From positions 1,422,001 to 1,486,000 of the forward strand of contig NZ_CP045482.1 in NCBI RefSeq assembly GCF_009729015.1: a DNA stretch of 64,000 bases, in the 5' to 3' direction. The translations under genes were made by a program, and so were the position numbers. Under the pieces are notes generated by a model. It was given only the letters and a program-made list of their open reading frames with translations. It ran no database searches and was not told where the DNA came from. Positions within the stretch are counted from its first letter, which is position 1. Each line of letters begins with the position of its first letter. Below, piece by piece: positions 1-8,799 of this stretch. Origin of the DNA: Acidianus ambivalens. Its GTDB lineage: Archaea > Thermoproteota > Thermoprotei_A > Sulfolobales > Sulfolobaceae.

Positions 1-141
1 GCTGTAACCGGAGGAAAAGTTGTTAAAATTCTCTTGATTGAGTACCATAACTTTTACGCTACAATTGCTCGAAACACTATAGACGAGAGCAGTATATTGC
101 GTAGCACAGATTTTAATATATTCGTAATACTGCTGGGGTAA
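1..141 (+). CDS. 3' end of an unidentified gene (partial)
   Basis: The first frame is open from the window edge to a TAA at 139-141, giving a 46-residue C-terminal stretch that ends ...NIFVILLG. I do not recognise it. Nothing shows that it is translated, and it could be chance reading. The 176 bases that follow hold no convincing gene. Confidence 0.25.
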   Translation, partial: AVTGGKVVKILLIEYHNFYATIARNTIDESSILRSTDFNIFVILLG

Positions 142-317
142 AATTGTGGAACTTACTAAAGATATTGTATATATAGACGAGCTTAGTATTAATATTATCG
201 TCATAAGAATATATACTTTCCTCATTTGAGTGAAACTATCGTCCTTAATTTTAAGTTTTTCTACGTATAGAGTGACAAGAGCTACAAACTCTTTATATTC
301 CTCGTTTATTTTAAAGT

Positions 318-736
318 GTGAGCGGAAATAGAGTACAACGATTAAAAAGAAGAGCCTTAAGGTTCTTAACAGACGCAAAGAACGATTATAATGAAGGCTA
401 TTATGATACTAGCACTTTTCACGTAGAGCAAGCTTTACAGATTTATATTAAGCAGTAATTTTTGAACTCTTCGGAAAGGATTATGAAGGACATGGAATAA
501 GGGAATTATTAGGCTACTTGTCCAAATTGCTAAAGGAAAACGGTTATGAAGACCTATCAAGAAAAGTAAATGACCTTGTCAGAGAATATAGAGAGCAGTT
601 AATTTCTATTGAGGATGCATATATAGATTCTAGATATGAGGATTATTATGAAGAAGAATCAAAAGAATTAATTGGTGTTGCAGAAAGAATAATCAATTTC
701 CTAGAGGAGGTAGCTAAAAACGTCAAGTTGGGTTAA
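318..736 (+). pseudogene. HEPN-domain protein, frameshifted
   Basis: A GTG start at 318 opens a frame reading ..RRALRFLTDAKNDYNEGYYDTS.. that ends at TAA 456-458. The adjoining frame continues at once as AVIFELFGKDYEGHGIRELL.. to TAA 734-736. The two halves match the layout of the intact HEPN protein at 5548-5925: an N-terminal helix with GYYD, the HGIRELL segment, then a C-terminal SRYE motif. One missing base in the A-run near 449-452 explains the break. HEPN proteins of this type are the RNase or toxin half of HEPN/MNT modules, and a degenerate MNT reading frame overlaps the stop codon. It is either a true pseudogene or an indel error; the frame relationship is visible directly. Confidence 0.7.
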
Positions 737-737
737 G

Positions 738-1067
738 TTCAGATTTTCGCACTTAAGAAGGTGGAGGGAATACGCAGAAAAGATTGCAAGAGCTGTACAC
801 GATATAGAACCTAATGCGGAAGTTTATGTGATAGGAGGTGTTGCAGAAGATAGAATTACTGTACTTATCGACATCGATATTCTCATAGTCACAAAAAGGA
901 AACTTTCTGGAAAGGAAAGAAAAGAGCTATCTAAAAAGATACTAATTAGAGCTATGGACTTTTACGACCTTCCTTTCGATGCTCCAGTAGAGCTCCATAT
1001 TGAAGATGAAGAAAATGCAAAAAGATTCTTCTCTATTTCTAAGAAGTTCATTAAAATTACTGAATGA
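738..1067 (+). pseudogene. MNT-type nucleotidyltransferase, degenerate
   Basis: The frame ending at 1067 is open back past 738 and overlaps the stop of the HEPN gene, the usual order for HEPN/MNT pairs. It has no ATG upstream; GTG 828 is the only obvious start and would cut into the catalytic motif. The region V-Y-V-I-G-G-V-A-E-D..I-D-I-D-I corresponds to the family's G-S-x(n)-S-D-x-D-V motif. The Ser after Gly is replaced by Gly, and the Ser before the first metal-binding Asp by Ile. With its partner frameshifted and no good start, I read this as a decayed antitoxin. A functional short GTG-started protein is less likely. Confidence 0.5.
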
Positions 1068-1105
1068 ATAAAAACAGAGGTAAAATTTATTAATAGTCAT
1101 GTACT

Positions 1106-1569
1106 CTAGCTAGACGATAATTCCTTTATCTTTTCTTCAATTTCAGAATAAGGTGGTTCTATTGCTGGATTATCCGAAACCCATTTATAAGCTATTTTAC
1201 CGTCCTTATCTATTATAAATACGGATCTTTTAGCCAGTATGTAACCTTTTAAACCAGGAAACTCCCATGCAATTCCGAACAACTTTACTGCTTCCCTATT
1301 ATAATCGCTTAAAATTGGGAAATTGATTTTATTATATTCTTTAAAAGCCTTATTACTAAATGGTGGATCTACACTTATTCCCAGCACGATAGCATTAAGG
1401 TTATTAAACTTAGATAATGAGTCCCTAAGGGTGCACATTTCTTTATTGACGTAAAGGCTGCAGGATAAAACGCTAAGACTACTACTTTTCCTTTAAAGTT
1501 AGACAGTCTGACTGGCTTTAATTCAGTATCTATTAGCTCGATGTCTGGAACTTTTTCTCCTATTTCCAT
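1106..1569 (-). pseudogene. bcp: Bcp-type peroxiredoxin, deleted at the active site
   Basis: Two overlapping frames make one peroxiredoxin (AhpC/TSA, Bcp group). The upstream part (ATG 1569) gives MEIGEKVPDIELID..LSNFKGKVVVLAFYPAAFTS. The downstream part gives MCTLRDSLSKFN..GISVDPPFSNKAF..KRSVFIIDKDGKIAYKWV. Sulfolobales relatives read FTSVCTKEMCTFRD at the junction, where the first Cys is the peroxidatic residue. Here the bases between FTS and MCT are about seven too few. This shifts the frame and removes the peroxidatic Cys, while the second (resolving) Cys survives. Bcp proteins reduce peroxides with thiols in the cytoplasm. Losing both frame and nucleophile means no activity from this copy. 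Confidence 0.8.
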
Positions 1570-1712
1570 ATACTTAATAATGATTAGAAAGTATTTAAAC
1601 TAATATATAGTTGAGTATAAACTCTATATATTCTAGAATTTATTGCTAATTAGCGCACAAAAAGAAGTTCTCTATTATACTTTTAATTTAAAAATCGTAT
1701 ATAATCATACGC

Positions 1713-2192
1713 ATGGTAGAAGAGATAGAAAAACCTTGGATAGACTCTAAGAAATATCAAGAAGACAGATTTAAGGAAGCATTGTATGAGGCAGATCTAG
1801 CAGAGAGATTCTTAAATGATGGACTAATAAGGAACTCCGCTGGAAAGGCTTACCAGGCTGTAAAAGCGTATGTAGCAGGGTTAGCAATAAACTATAGAGA
1901 TTTATTATCTAAATACTTCCCGGGTAAAAGGAGATTATTGCCAAGGAAAGTTGTGGAAAGAGTTGACTGGATTATAGCTATTATGCCATCAACTAGATTA
2001 AGGGAAATAGCTAGTATAATAAACGACGATAAACTTAGATTAATTGTAGAAATAGCTTTAGATTTACACGAATTCCAGCACAACGGACTTGATAAGGATA
2101 GCGAGATTTCAAGATACCCAAATGAGGAACTTGTAAAAAAGGACATCCTAGAAGTAACAAATTTCATTAAGAGTAGGGTAAAAACTCCGTAA
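1713..2192 (+). CDS. PaREP1 family (HEPN-like helical) protein
   Basis: This is a 159-residue, mostly helical protein with no signal peptide or membrane segment. The stretch EADLAERFLNDGLIRNSAGK followed by AYQAVKAYVAGLA has the PaREP1 pattern: a helix pair with A-E-R-F-L and G-K-A-Y-Q-A. It is a close paralogue of the protein at 50301-50783; both begin with a K-P-W motif and share VDWIIAIMPS. PaREP1 proteins are abundant archaeal proteins of unknown function, and structure-based work places related families near HEPN domains. The gene stands alone between the peroxiredoxin remnant and rpl13e. A toxin- or RNA-related role is only inference. Confidence 0.6.
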   Translation: MVEEIEKPWIDSKKYQEDRFKEALYEADLAERFLNDGLIRNSAGKAYQAVKAYVAGLAINYRDLLSKYFPGKRRLLPRKVVERVDWIIAIMPSTRLREIASIINDDKLRLIVEIALDLHEFQHNGLDKDSEISRYPNEELVKKDILEVTNFIKSRVKTP

Positions 2193-2258
2193 AGTAAAAA
2201 AGAAATTAAACCTGCACGCGAAAGCTAATTTTAAAAAATATACTTCTAAAAGGAAAAT

Positions 2259-2513
2259 ATGAATCCTCCTACTCCCATAATTAAGAGGCCCAATTACTCT
2301 TTTGAATATCCTCATGAAAGGAAAAGTACTAGGGAAGGAAGAGGATTTAGTTTAGGAGAACTTAAGGCCGTGAATTTAACCCCTGAAAAAGCTAGAAAGC
2401 TTGGACTAAGAGTTGATAAGAGAAGGAAATCCGTTCATCAGGAAAATGTTGATGCTCTTAAAAAATATTTAGATGAATTAAATAAAGAAAAGAGCACACA
2501 ATCTAAGACATAA
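2259..2513 (+). CDS. rpl13e: Large ribosomal subunit protein eL13 (L13e), short archaeal form
   Basis: The 84-residue basic protein reads ..[21 protein letters not shown].. then [33 protein letters not shown]. This matches the short crenarchaeal L13e, with its Y-x-Y-P-H-x-R-K-S-T-R signature and the R-K-L-G-[IL]-x-V-D-x-R-R-x-[ST]-V-H-x-E-N-V block. It is a component of the 50S subunit. Length agrees with Sulfolobales homologues. It is monocistronic here, with a PaREP1 gene upstream and a permease pseudogene downstream on the same strand. It is one of the few housekeeping genes in the window and a useful taxonomic marker. Confidence 0.88.
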   Translation: MNPPTPIIKRPNYSFEYPHERKSTREGRGFSLGELKAVNLTPEKARKLGLRVDKRRKSVHQENVDALKKYLDELNKEKSTQSKT

Positions 2514-2596
2514 GGATTTCTCAGTTATTATTAAAATAAATTTTTATGCTTAACGTCAAATAATTTTTTAAATACGTTTTATTACCATTTTGTGAG

Positions 2597-4200
2597 ATGG
2601 CTAAGGAAGTATTTTTACGTCAATCTTCCGGCCTAGTAAGAGATGTAAGCCCATGGCCTTCAATGCTAGCTAACTGGGCTTTAATAACTGGAGGTACCCC
2701 TCTTTTAATAATCTCATGGCTATGGTTAGCTCCAGGAGCTAACTGGACTTTAGCTTATTTAATTACATTAATTCCAACCCTAGGTATGGCTTTTTTATAT
2801 TACGTTGCAGCAGCATCAATGCCTAGGGCCGGAGCAGATTACGTGTTTAATAGTAGGGCAGTTCATCCTGCAATAGGTTTTGCAAATTATTGGGGATTAT
2901 TATAGCCTTCGTCCTTTCTCAAGGATTTTACAGTTATTTGGGAGCTAGTTGGTTGGGCTACTTATTCACTGGTTTAGGGCTTTATTATCATTCTTCTTAC
3001 TTACTTTCCATTGGTTCTTTCTTCTCGTCAAAGATTGGAAGAATAATTTGGGGTCTTCTTGTAGGAACATTAATAACTTCAGCAATAGCTTTCTCAACTA
3101 GGTTCCATTGGAGATTTGTGCTTATAACAGGGATAATAAGTGTAATAGCAAATATTATAATGTTCATTGCACTCCTGGAAATAAATCCTTCAGCTTTTTC
3201 TAACGTCTTATCTTCATTTAGCGGAATTTCAAATGTGACCCAAAGTGTCATATCCTGTGCAGAAAGCAACGGCCTAAAGTTTTACCCAGTTATTTACGCA
3301 ACTTTGTTTGCATCTCCTGCAGTTTGGTATTATTATAGTTGGTATAACGTTCCTGCATCTTGGTCTGGAGAAATGAAGAAAGTCAGGCTTAACGTCTTCC
3401 TTTCAATAGTAGTCGCAATTATACTTCCTGCAGTGTACTATATTCTATTTACACAGCTAAACTTAGATTCCTTTGAAGCTAAATTCCTAACTTATTATTC
3501 ATATCTTTATTATAAGAAATGCTGTTGCGTATTGAATATTACTAATCCATTAATTTGTAGCCTCTCGTCTATAGGGGCTTTTACTCCGTTCTTTGCGTTA
3601 CTAGTTCTTGGAAATCCGATACTTTACATAATAATGTTCATAGCAATTTGGTTACCTAACTACTATAGTGGTCCCCCATTAGTTGTTGGATTATCCAGAT
3701 ACTTATTCTAATGGTCTTTCGATAGAATAATGCCGTCTTGGATGGCAGACGTTGATGAAAGGTTTAACGCTCCCTTGAAATCCATCATATTAATAACAAT
3801 ACTCTCTGGCATAGGAGTTATAATGTATGCGTATTTACCAATACTTTCACTAGTAGACGTAACAGTAGCTTTCGAAATAAGTTATGCGATATTTGCATTG
3901 TCAGTAGCATTAATGCCGTTCTTAAGGAGAGAACTTTTTGAGACTGCTGTCATTGTTAAGAGGAGGATTTTGGGAATACCAGTAATTAGCCTAATAGGAT
4001 TCTCAACCTTCGGCTTTCTAGTTTACATTACTTATATTACTTGGGGAAATCCAGTACTCTTGCCAATTAATTTACCTACAATACTTTCCTTGGTATTTAT
4101 GTACGGCTCAGGATTTGCTATATATTACATAGCTAAATTAATAAACCTAAGAAAAGGTATTGACGTAGGATTGGTCTTTAAGGAAATACCTCCTGAATAA
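2597..4200 (+). pseudogene. APC-superfamily amino acid permease, frameshift plus nonsense
   Basis: Three consecutive reading frames make one roughly 530-residue permease. 2597-2905 carries the N-terminus ([20 protein letters not shown]) and the first two membrane spans, and runs into TAG inside an ATTATTATAG run. The frame then changes and continues from about 2890 ([16 protein letters not shown]..) to TAA 3709-3711. After that stop the same frame reads WSFDRIMPSWMADVDERF.., a motif found at this spot in related permeases (compare [13 protein letters not shown] in 42560-44077). The C-terminus ends KEIPPE, as in two other APC proteins of this window. These permeases take up amino acids with protons. 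With one frameshift and one nonsense codon it should be inactive unless the lesions are sequencing errors. Confidence 0.8.
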
Positions 4201-4235
4201 GGAATTATTTCTTTTTCCTTTTCCTCTTATCTCTC

Positions 4236-5465
4236 TCACATTAGCATATAAGATATTACTTTTAGATCCGAAATTATGTAACTAACCCTCACGTACTCGT
4301 TTGGCTCGTGCGCAGTCTCGTCGCAAGTCATCCAAACTACTGGATTTAATCCAAGGGACCTTAAATATTTTGCATAAGTACCTCCTCCTATGCCTATTGC
4401 CTTAGCATCAATACCTTTTACTGCCTTTATTGCGTTCTTTAACAACTTTACGGTCTCGGAATTTTCATCCGTAGGTCTTGTAGTATCTTCTCTATTAACT
4501 ACCTCTACTTCAACCTTACAATTATTTTCCGCCTCAAATCTTTTTACAATTTCATTTATCGTATTCAAAACATCATCAACGTCGTATTGAGGAAGAATTC
4601 TGCAATCCATGTAAAATGTATGCTTTCCCGGTATAGTATTTACGTTTTCTACGTTCTTCTCAACTTTAGTTATTTCAAATGTTGAAGTAGGCGGTTCAAA
4701 TAGTTCATTTTTTGCATCATATTTTTCGTGAAGTTCTTCATAAAGAGTAATGCCTAATATCATTGAAAGAAGGTGAGCGTTAATCCCTTTCTCTGGAGTG
4801 CTTGCGTGAGCTTGTTTGCCTATTACTGTAAATTTCAACCATAAAATACTTTTTTCTGCAACTTCAATCATTGAGCCTTCCGGATTGCCTGCGTCTGGAA
4901 TTAATATTATATCATCCTTGTTAAATAAGGAATAATTTTTAGCCAAATATGAAACTCCGTACTTACTCCCTGTTTCCTCATCTGCTGAGACTAATAATGA
5001 AAAATTAATGTTAGGAGTGAGATTTAATTCCTTAAGAACTTTAGCTAGTGTAATTCCTAATACAATTGCTTGTCCATCGTCCTCAACCCCCCTACCGTAA
5101 ATATAATCTCCATCGACAGTAACGCTGAATGGATCGAATTTCCATAAGCTCCTATCTCCCTCAGGAACAGTATCCATGTGAGCTATAATCCATAAAGTCT
5201 TACTTTGATTTCTTCCTTTTATTGTTCCGATAAGGTTAGGTCTTACTTTTGAAGGAACTCTTTCATCTTTTACGTCTATCTCCTTAACTTCGTCAAAGTA
5301 TTTTTCCATAATTTCCTTTAATTTCATAGCTCTAGAATATTCTCCTTCACCGCCGTTTTCCGGACCTAATGCTTTAATAGGAATGAATTCCTTATAGAGA
5401 GAAATAATAAAATCTCTCTGATTATCAATCTCTTTATATAAACTTTCCAATGATTTTTGTTCCAT
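4236..5465 (-). CDS. M20-family metallopeptidase / deacylase
   Basis: The 409-residue cytoplasmic enzyme has the two-zinc M20 motifs in order: IIAHMDTVPEGD (His-x-Asp), YGRGVEDDGQ (bridging Asp), SADEETGSKYG (general base Glu plus metal Glu), LIPDAGNPEG (metal Asp) and, near the end, DETAHEPNEYV (last metal His). The middle part (WLKFTVIGKQAHASTPEKG) is the dimerisation lid. M20 enzymes cleave amide bonds of small peptides or N-acyl amino acids (carboxypeptidase, ArgE, DapE, LysK). Substrate cannot be told from motifs, but a peptide-degrading role fits the transporters here. It has the usual family length and starts from ATG 5465. A second M20 gene lies at 38091-39185. Confidence 0.85.
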   Translation of the reverse strand: MEQKSLESLYKEIDNQRDFIISLYKEFIPIKALGPENGGEGEYSRAMKLKEIMEKYFDEVKEIDVKDERVPSKVRPNLIGTIKGRNQSKTLWIIAHMDTVPEGDRSLWKFDPFSVTVDGDYIYGRGVEDDGQAIVLGITLAKVLKELNLTPNINFSLLVSADEETGSKYGVSYLAKNYSLFNKDDIILIPDAGNPEGSMIEVAEKSILWLKFTVIGKQAHASTPEKGINAHLLSMILGITLYEELHEKYDAKNELFEPPTSTFEITKVEKNVENVNTIPGKHTFYMDCRILPQYDVDDVLNTINEIVKRFEAENNCKVEVEVVNREDTTRPTDENSETVKLLKNAIKAVKGIDAKAIGIGGGTYAKYLRSLGLNPVVWMTCDETAHEPNEYVRVSYIISDLKVISYMLM

Positions 5466-5517
5466 ATTTCAAGGTAACATAAAAGGAAAATAAGCATTAT
5501 GTGTTAAGACCTAATCA

Positions 5518-5526
5518 CTTTTATTC
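5518..5526 (+). promoter_or_regulatory. TATA box for the HEPN/MNT operon
   Basis: The AT-rich box CTTTTATTC lies about 26 bases before ATG 5548, the normal TATA-to-start distance for leaderless Sulfolobales genes. This spacing favours ATG 5548 over the in-frame ATG 5539, which is too close. Confidence 0.45.
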
Positions 5527-5547
5527 TATATTGAGCTAATGCTAATA

Positions 5548-5925
5548 ATGAGTAGTAACGATGATGTAAATTTACTTCTTAAAAGGGCAGAAAAATTCAG
5601 AAAAGATAGCATTACAGCATATCAAGAAGGATATTACGATATATCCTGCTTTTACGCTGAACAAGCAGTGCAATTGAAAGCTAAAGCATTTATTTTAAAG
5701 AATCTAGGTTTTATGCCAAGGATTCACGGAATAAGGGAACTACTTTCAATAATTTACAAATATACTGGAAATGAAAACATTAAGAACTTTATAGATAAAA
5801 ATAGGAGAGAATTGAAAGAACTTGAGGAAGGATATACTGACTCTAGGTACGGGTTCTCTCCTTACACTAAGGAAGATGCTGAGGTGTGTTTAAATTTAAT
5901 GAATTCAATATTTAATTTAATATGA
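5548..5925 (+). CDS. HEPN-domain protein (toxin half of HEPN/MNT)
   Basis: The helical protein of about 125 residues begins MSSNDDVNLLLKRAEKFRKD. It carries the archaeal HEPN pattern: YYDISCFYAEQAVQLKAKAF in helix 2, HGIRELL, and a C-terminal LEEGYTDSRYGFSPYTKEDA segment with the conserved S-R-Y. HEPN proteins paired with minimal nucleotidyltransferases act as RNases whose toxicity the partner neutralises, in studied cases by adenylylating the HEPN. The next gene overlaps its end by four bases (ATGA). All motifs look intact, unlike the other HEPN copies in this window at 318 and 61097. Confidence 0.8.
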   Translation: MSSNDDVNLLLKRAEKFRKDSITAYQEGYYDISCFYAEQAVQLKAKAFILKNLGFMPRIHGIRELLSIIYKYTGNENIKNFIDKNRRELKELEEGYTDSRYGFSPYTKEDAEVCLNLMNSIFNLI

Positions 5926-6311
5926 AGAGTTTCCTAGACGTTTACGTGGAGTTCGTTAAAGAAAAAATGAACCTACTTGCGAATTTCTGTAAAATAGCAC
6001 CAATAATATATGAAGCAATTAAGGAAGCATTAAAAGAATATAACTTACAGGGAGAAATATATTTCCTTGGCTCCGTAATAAATGGAACTTACACGGCAGC
6101 AAGCGATATTGATGTTGCCATACTTCTAAATGAAATACCTAAAGAAAGGAAGGAAATTGAGGGAAAAGTTCTAGATTATGTAATTAACAAGGGCTTACCT
6201 GATTGGATACCCATAGAGTTCCACTTTTTGACCCCTCGCTCTTTTAAGATATTAAAAGAGGGTGGGGCAAATTTCGTTAAAGCTGAAGATTATATCTTAA
6301 ACTGCAAGTGA
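5922..6311 (+). CDS. MNT-type nucleotidyltransferase (antitoxin half of HEPN/MNT)
   Basis: The 129-residue protein has the polymerase-beta-like nucleotidyltransferase signature YFLGSVINGTYTAASDIDVAI, i.e. G-S followed by D-x-D with metal-binding Asps. The later EFHFLTPRSFKIL provides the third-strand region. MNT proteins transfer AMP, and with a HEPN partner form a toxin-antitoxin module. Its ATG overlaps the HEPN stop, so the two are one translationally coupled operon. Length suits the minimal family, with no extra domain. It is the only complete HEPN/MNT pair in the window. Confidence 0.82.
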   Translation: MKSFLDVYVEFVKEKMNLLANFCKIAPIIYEAIKEALKEYNLQGEIYFLGSVINGTYTAASDIDVAILLNEIPKERKEIEGKVLDYVINKGLPDWIPIEFHFLTPRSFKILKEGGANFVKAEDYILNCK

Positions 6312-6334
6312 AAATTATCATTGTCCCTACCATA

Positions 6335-6395
6335 TCTCTATATAGGTTATATACTTCTTTATGTTATATGAGGAACTATATTGAATATATAGAGA
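6335..6395. repeat. Inverted repeat with 10-bp perfect arms
   Basis: TCTCTATATA at 6335-6344 is the exact reverse complement of TATATAGAGA at 6386-6395, with 41 bases between. It sits between the end of the MNT gene and the start of the gene at 6429, so it could be an operator or a transcription-end structure. The arms are low-complexity AT, so chance is possible. Confidence 0.35.
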
Positions 6396-6428
6396 AAATA
6401 TATATAGAAACTTCTTTTAGTTAAAATT

Positions 6429-6848
6429 ATGAAATTAACGAGCGAGATTAAAAATGAGCACGGTACTAGTGTTTTAACTATACTATCAGATCCGTTTTTC
6501 TTGTTTCCATCTATGTTAAAAGCTACTAATGTTGAGAAAATTGATAATAAATACAAAGTAGAAATTCCAATAAAGGGTGTATTCTATTTACCATTTAATC
6601 TGATAACTTACGTGACAAGATATACCGCAATAAATTCGGTAAATTATGTTGTGAACGTTGCAGATTTCGCTGAGCATAGATGGGGAAATATAAGAATCTA
6701 CGTCGAAGATAAGAAAATGAAGTTAGACCTAGATATACCTCTGCCATTAGATTTTATAAACTCAAAAATCCTTGGAAAAAGAATTAAAGTATTCGAGAGA
6801 AATTTCAATGAATTAATAAGAGTGGAAAGAATAAAAAGAAAAATCTAA
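6429..6848 (+). CDS. Conserved Sulfolobales protein, SRPBCC/DUF3211-like
   Basis: The 139-residue soluble protein begins MKLTSEIKNEHGTSVLTILS, followed by alternating beta strands (YKVEIPIKGVFYLPF, INSVNYVVNV) and a final long helix (FERNFNELIRVERIKRK). The strand-rich body closed by a C-terminal helix resembles small SRPBCC (START-like) ligand-binding proteins, and I recall DUF3211 as the Sulfolobales family of this size. I see no catalytic motif. Its stop codon abuts the stop of the convergent MFS gene. The family call is tentative; a search against DUF3211 would settle it. Confidence 0.5.
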   Translation: MKLTSEIKNEHGTSVLTILSDPFFLFPSMLKATNVEKIDNKYKVEIPIKGVFYLPFNLITYVTRYTAINSVNYVVNVADFAEHRWGNIRIYVEDKKMKLDLDIPLPLDFINSKILGKRIKVFERNFNELIRVERIKRKI

Positions 6849-8354
6849 TTATTGTTTTGCAGTAGTTGTAGGAGTAACTAATTCCTCTTTGGCAACCTCT
6901 TCTAAACTCTTATTCTTTGTCTCTGGGACGAAGAAGAACGTTAACAATGCGCCTATTATGCTGACAACTGCAAGCATCACTAGCAAGTTCTTTATTCCCA
7001 TCGAAGTCAATAGTGTTGGGAATAGGTAAGTAGTTATTGCTGCTCCCAATTTCCCAGAGGCAGCGGAAATACCGTGACCAGTAGTTCTGAACCTTACTGG
7101 ATAAACCTCTGCAGGGATAACGAAAGTAGTTGTATTAGGCCCAAAATCAATGAAGAAGAAGCTTAAGGCGTATAGTAAGAAAGCTGCCTCTGCGGGTATT
7201 AGGAAGCCGTTGACCTTAGGGCCTTTAGATGTATAAGTAACAATCATTACAGCAGAGACTAAGAGGTAAATTATTGCCATCATGGTGAATCCTTGAATTT
7301 GAATAGTCTTTCTTCCTAACTTATCCAGTAAGGCCACTGCAGTAAAGTATCCTGGAAAGCCTACTAGGTAGGGCACGGCTCCAAGGAATAGAGCGTATGC
7401 TAAATCGCCTTGGAATGCTGATAATGGTAACGCTGTTGCCGACTTAGGGAACGGAGAGCCGAATATTGGTGCAATTATTGGGGATGAATAAAGTCCAGTA
7501 CCGTAGAATGCTATATCTAATATGAACCAAGGAATTGCTGTACCTATTAGTAAAGTACCATAGTTAGATAAAATCTCTGATAAGCTCATTCTTTTAGCCA
7601 CTACTGGTTGCCGTGTGTCAATATCCCCTCCTAGGAAAGACGCGGCCTTTTTAGCTTCTTCAACGTTTCCATTTGCCAGTAAGGAGTACCTTGGAGTTTC
7701 GGGAACCTTCCTCCTCAAGTATATTACAGTTGCTGCAGGGATTGCTCCAATGCCTGCCATAACTCTCCAAGCAGTGCATGGAGGCAATACTACTGCTGAG
7801 ATTATTCCTACGGCTGCTGCAGCCAATGAGCCTAAAGCTTGGTTTGAAAAGACTAATGCAATAAGTTTCCCTCTGTCCTTAACGTTAGCATATTCGCTCA
7901 TTATTGTAGCAGAGATGGGATAATCTCCTCCAATTCCTACACCCATTATGAACCTAAATATTATCAACCAAATCAGATTAGGGGACAGCGCACTTAGAAA
8001 AGCTCCTATAGTGAGTAACGTTGCTTCAACTCCGTAAACTTTTTTCCTACCCCAATAATCCCCTAAAAATCCGAATATTAGCTGACCTATTATAGCCGCC
8101 CAAAGTGCAATAGAAGCTAATAGGCCGTTCCAGAAGTCCTTATCGGGACCCACTAAATATGAAGTAAATCCTGGCATTACTATTCCTGCGTACTTGTAAG
8201 AGTCCTCTATAGTAGCTAATATATATCCTATTATTAGTAAATCGTATGCGTCAGTAAAGAAGCCCATTCCTGCAGTATACCATATTTTTATATGATTAAA
8301 CGTTAGTTTTAGGGAATCTATAGGCCTAAACGGTGAAGGGAAGGATTTACTCAT
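6849..8354 (-). CDS. MFS transporter, phosphate:H+ symporter-like
   Basis: The 501-residue, 12-span membrane protein has the MFS loop motifs FGFLGDYWGRKKVYG (spans 2-3) and a second copy around ALLDKLGRKTIQI (spans 8-9). The N-terminal GMGFFTDAYDL and GIGGDYPISATIMSEYAN are typical of the phosphate:H+ symporter family, also used by archaeal proteins of unknown organic-anion specificity. It probably imports an anion with protons across the plasma membrane, suited to an acidophile. It starts at ATG 8354 about 28 bases from a TATA-like box. An inverted repeat flanks its promoter. The gene converges with 6429-6848. The exact substrate cannot be read from sequence. Confidence 0.8.
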   Translation of the reverse strand: MSKSFPSPFRPIDSLKLTFNHIKIWYTAGMGFFTDAYDLLIIGYILATIEDSYKYAGIVMPGFTSYLVGPDKDFWNGLLASIALWAAIIGQLIFGFLGDYWGRKKVYGVEATLLTIGAFLSALSPNLIWLIIFRFIMGVGIGGDYPISATIMSEYANVKDRGKLIALVFSNQALGSLAAAAVGIISAVVLPPCTAWRVMAGIGAIPAATVIYLRRKVPETPRYSLLANGNVEEAKKAASFLGGDIDTRQPVVAKRMSLSEILSNYGTLLIGTAIPWFILDIAFYGTGLYSSPIIAPIFGSPFPKSATALPLSAFQGDLAYALFLGAVPYLVGFPGYFTAVALLDKLGRKTIQIQGFTMMAIIYLLVSAVMIVTYTSKGPKVNGFLIPAEAAFLLYALSFFFIDFGPNTTTFVIPAEVYPVRFRTTGHGISAASGKLGAAITTYLFPTLLTSMGIKNLLVMLAVVSIIGALLTFFFVPETKNKSLEEVAKEELVTPTTTAKQ

Positions 8355-8362
8355 TTTTATCG

Positions 8363-8448
8363 AGTTGAATATAGAAAGTTTATATTTATACTTTCTCTAC
8401 ATAAAATAAATAGTTTTACATAAACTAAATAGTTCTATATATTCAACT
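8363..8448. repeat. Spaced inverted repeat around the MFS promoter
   Basis: AGTTGAATATAGAA at 8363-8376 is repeated in reverse as TTCTATATATTCAACT at 8433-8448, differing only by an extra AT. The pair brackets the TATA region of the MFS gene. Between them lies a direct repeat (AAATAAATAGTT / AAACTAAATAGTT). It may be a regulator-binding site. The right arm also covers the last codons of the 8443-8751 gene. Confidence 0.4.
8379..8388 (-). promoter_or_regulatory. TATA box of the MFS gene
   Basis: Read on the minus strand, the box AATATAAA lies about 28 bases before ATG 8354, inside the spaced inverted repeat. This predicts a leaderless transcript. Confidence 0.45.
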
Positions 8449-8751
8449 ATAGAAACCATCATTTACTTTTCTCTCAATCTCGCCTAGTAGTTTAAGATTT
8501 ATCCAAGCTCTTCCAAAAGTCCCTATATTCTCTTCGTCTACTGTAATTAAGACGTTGTTAGGATCTCCTCTAACCCTTATTAGAATTTCCTCAACTTTAT
8601 GAAAATGTCCCTTCTTTTGACCTCTAAGTAGGTAATCATTCTGAGCGTATTGACTTGTTGTGACTTCCCAACCGTCAATACTTAAGGAATTCTGAAGGTC
8701 TTGGACTAATTTTTGAATATTTATATTTTTATCGATGAAAGTCTTTTGCAT
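8443..8751 (-). CDS. Small conserved hypothetical protein
   Basis: The 102-residue soluble protein begins MQKTFIDKNINIQKLVQDLQ and ends ..NLKLLGEIERKVNDGFYS. The middle strands (LLRGQKKGHFHKVEEILIRVRGDPNNVLITVDEE) suggest a small alpha/beta fold, and there are no cysteines or membrane spans. I do not recognise the family. It lies upstream of the MFS gene on the same strand, with the MFS promoter between them, so it is probably transcribed separately. Confidence 0.55.
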   Translation of the reverse strand: MQKTFIDKNINIQKLVQDLQNSLSIDGWEVTTSQYAQNDYLLRGQKKGHFHKVEEILIRVRGDPNNVLITVDEENIGTFGRAWINLKLLGEIERKVNDGFYS

Positions 8752-8799
8752 ATCATATTTAGAAGATATAAAAATAAAAAATCAACGTTACAAAAGTTG

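Noticed and set aside
1892..2167. Minus-strand open frame opposite the first PaREP1 gene
   Set aside because: It lies wholly inside a well-supported gene, is Ser/Leu-rich low-information sequence and has no promoter; a shadow frame.
3709..3711. Possible stop-codon recoding in the APC permease
   Set aside because: The stop is TAA with no recoding structure seen, and the same gene also has a frameshift, so simple inactivation is more likely.
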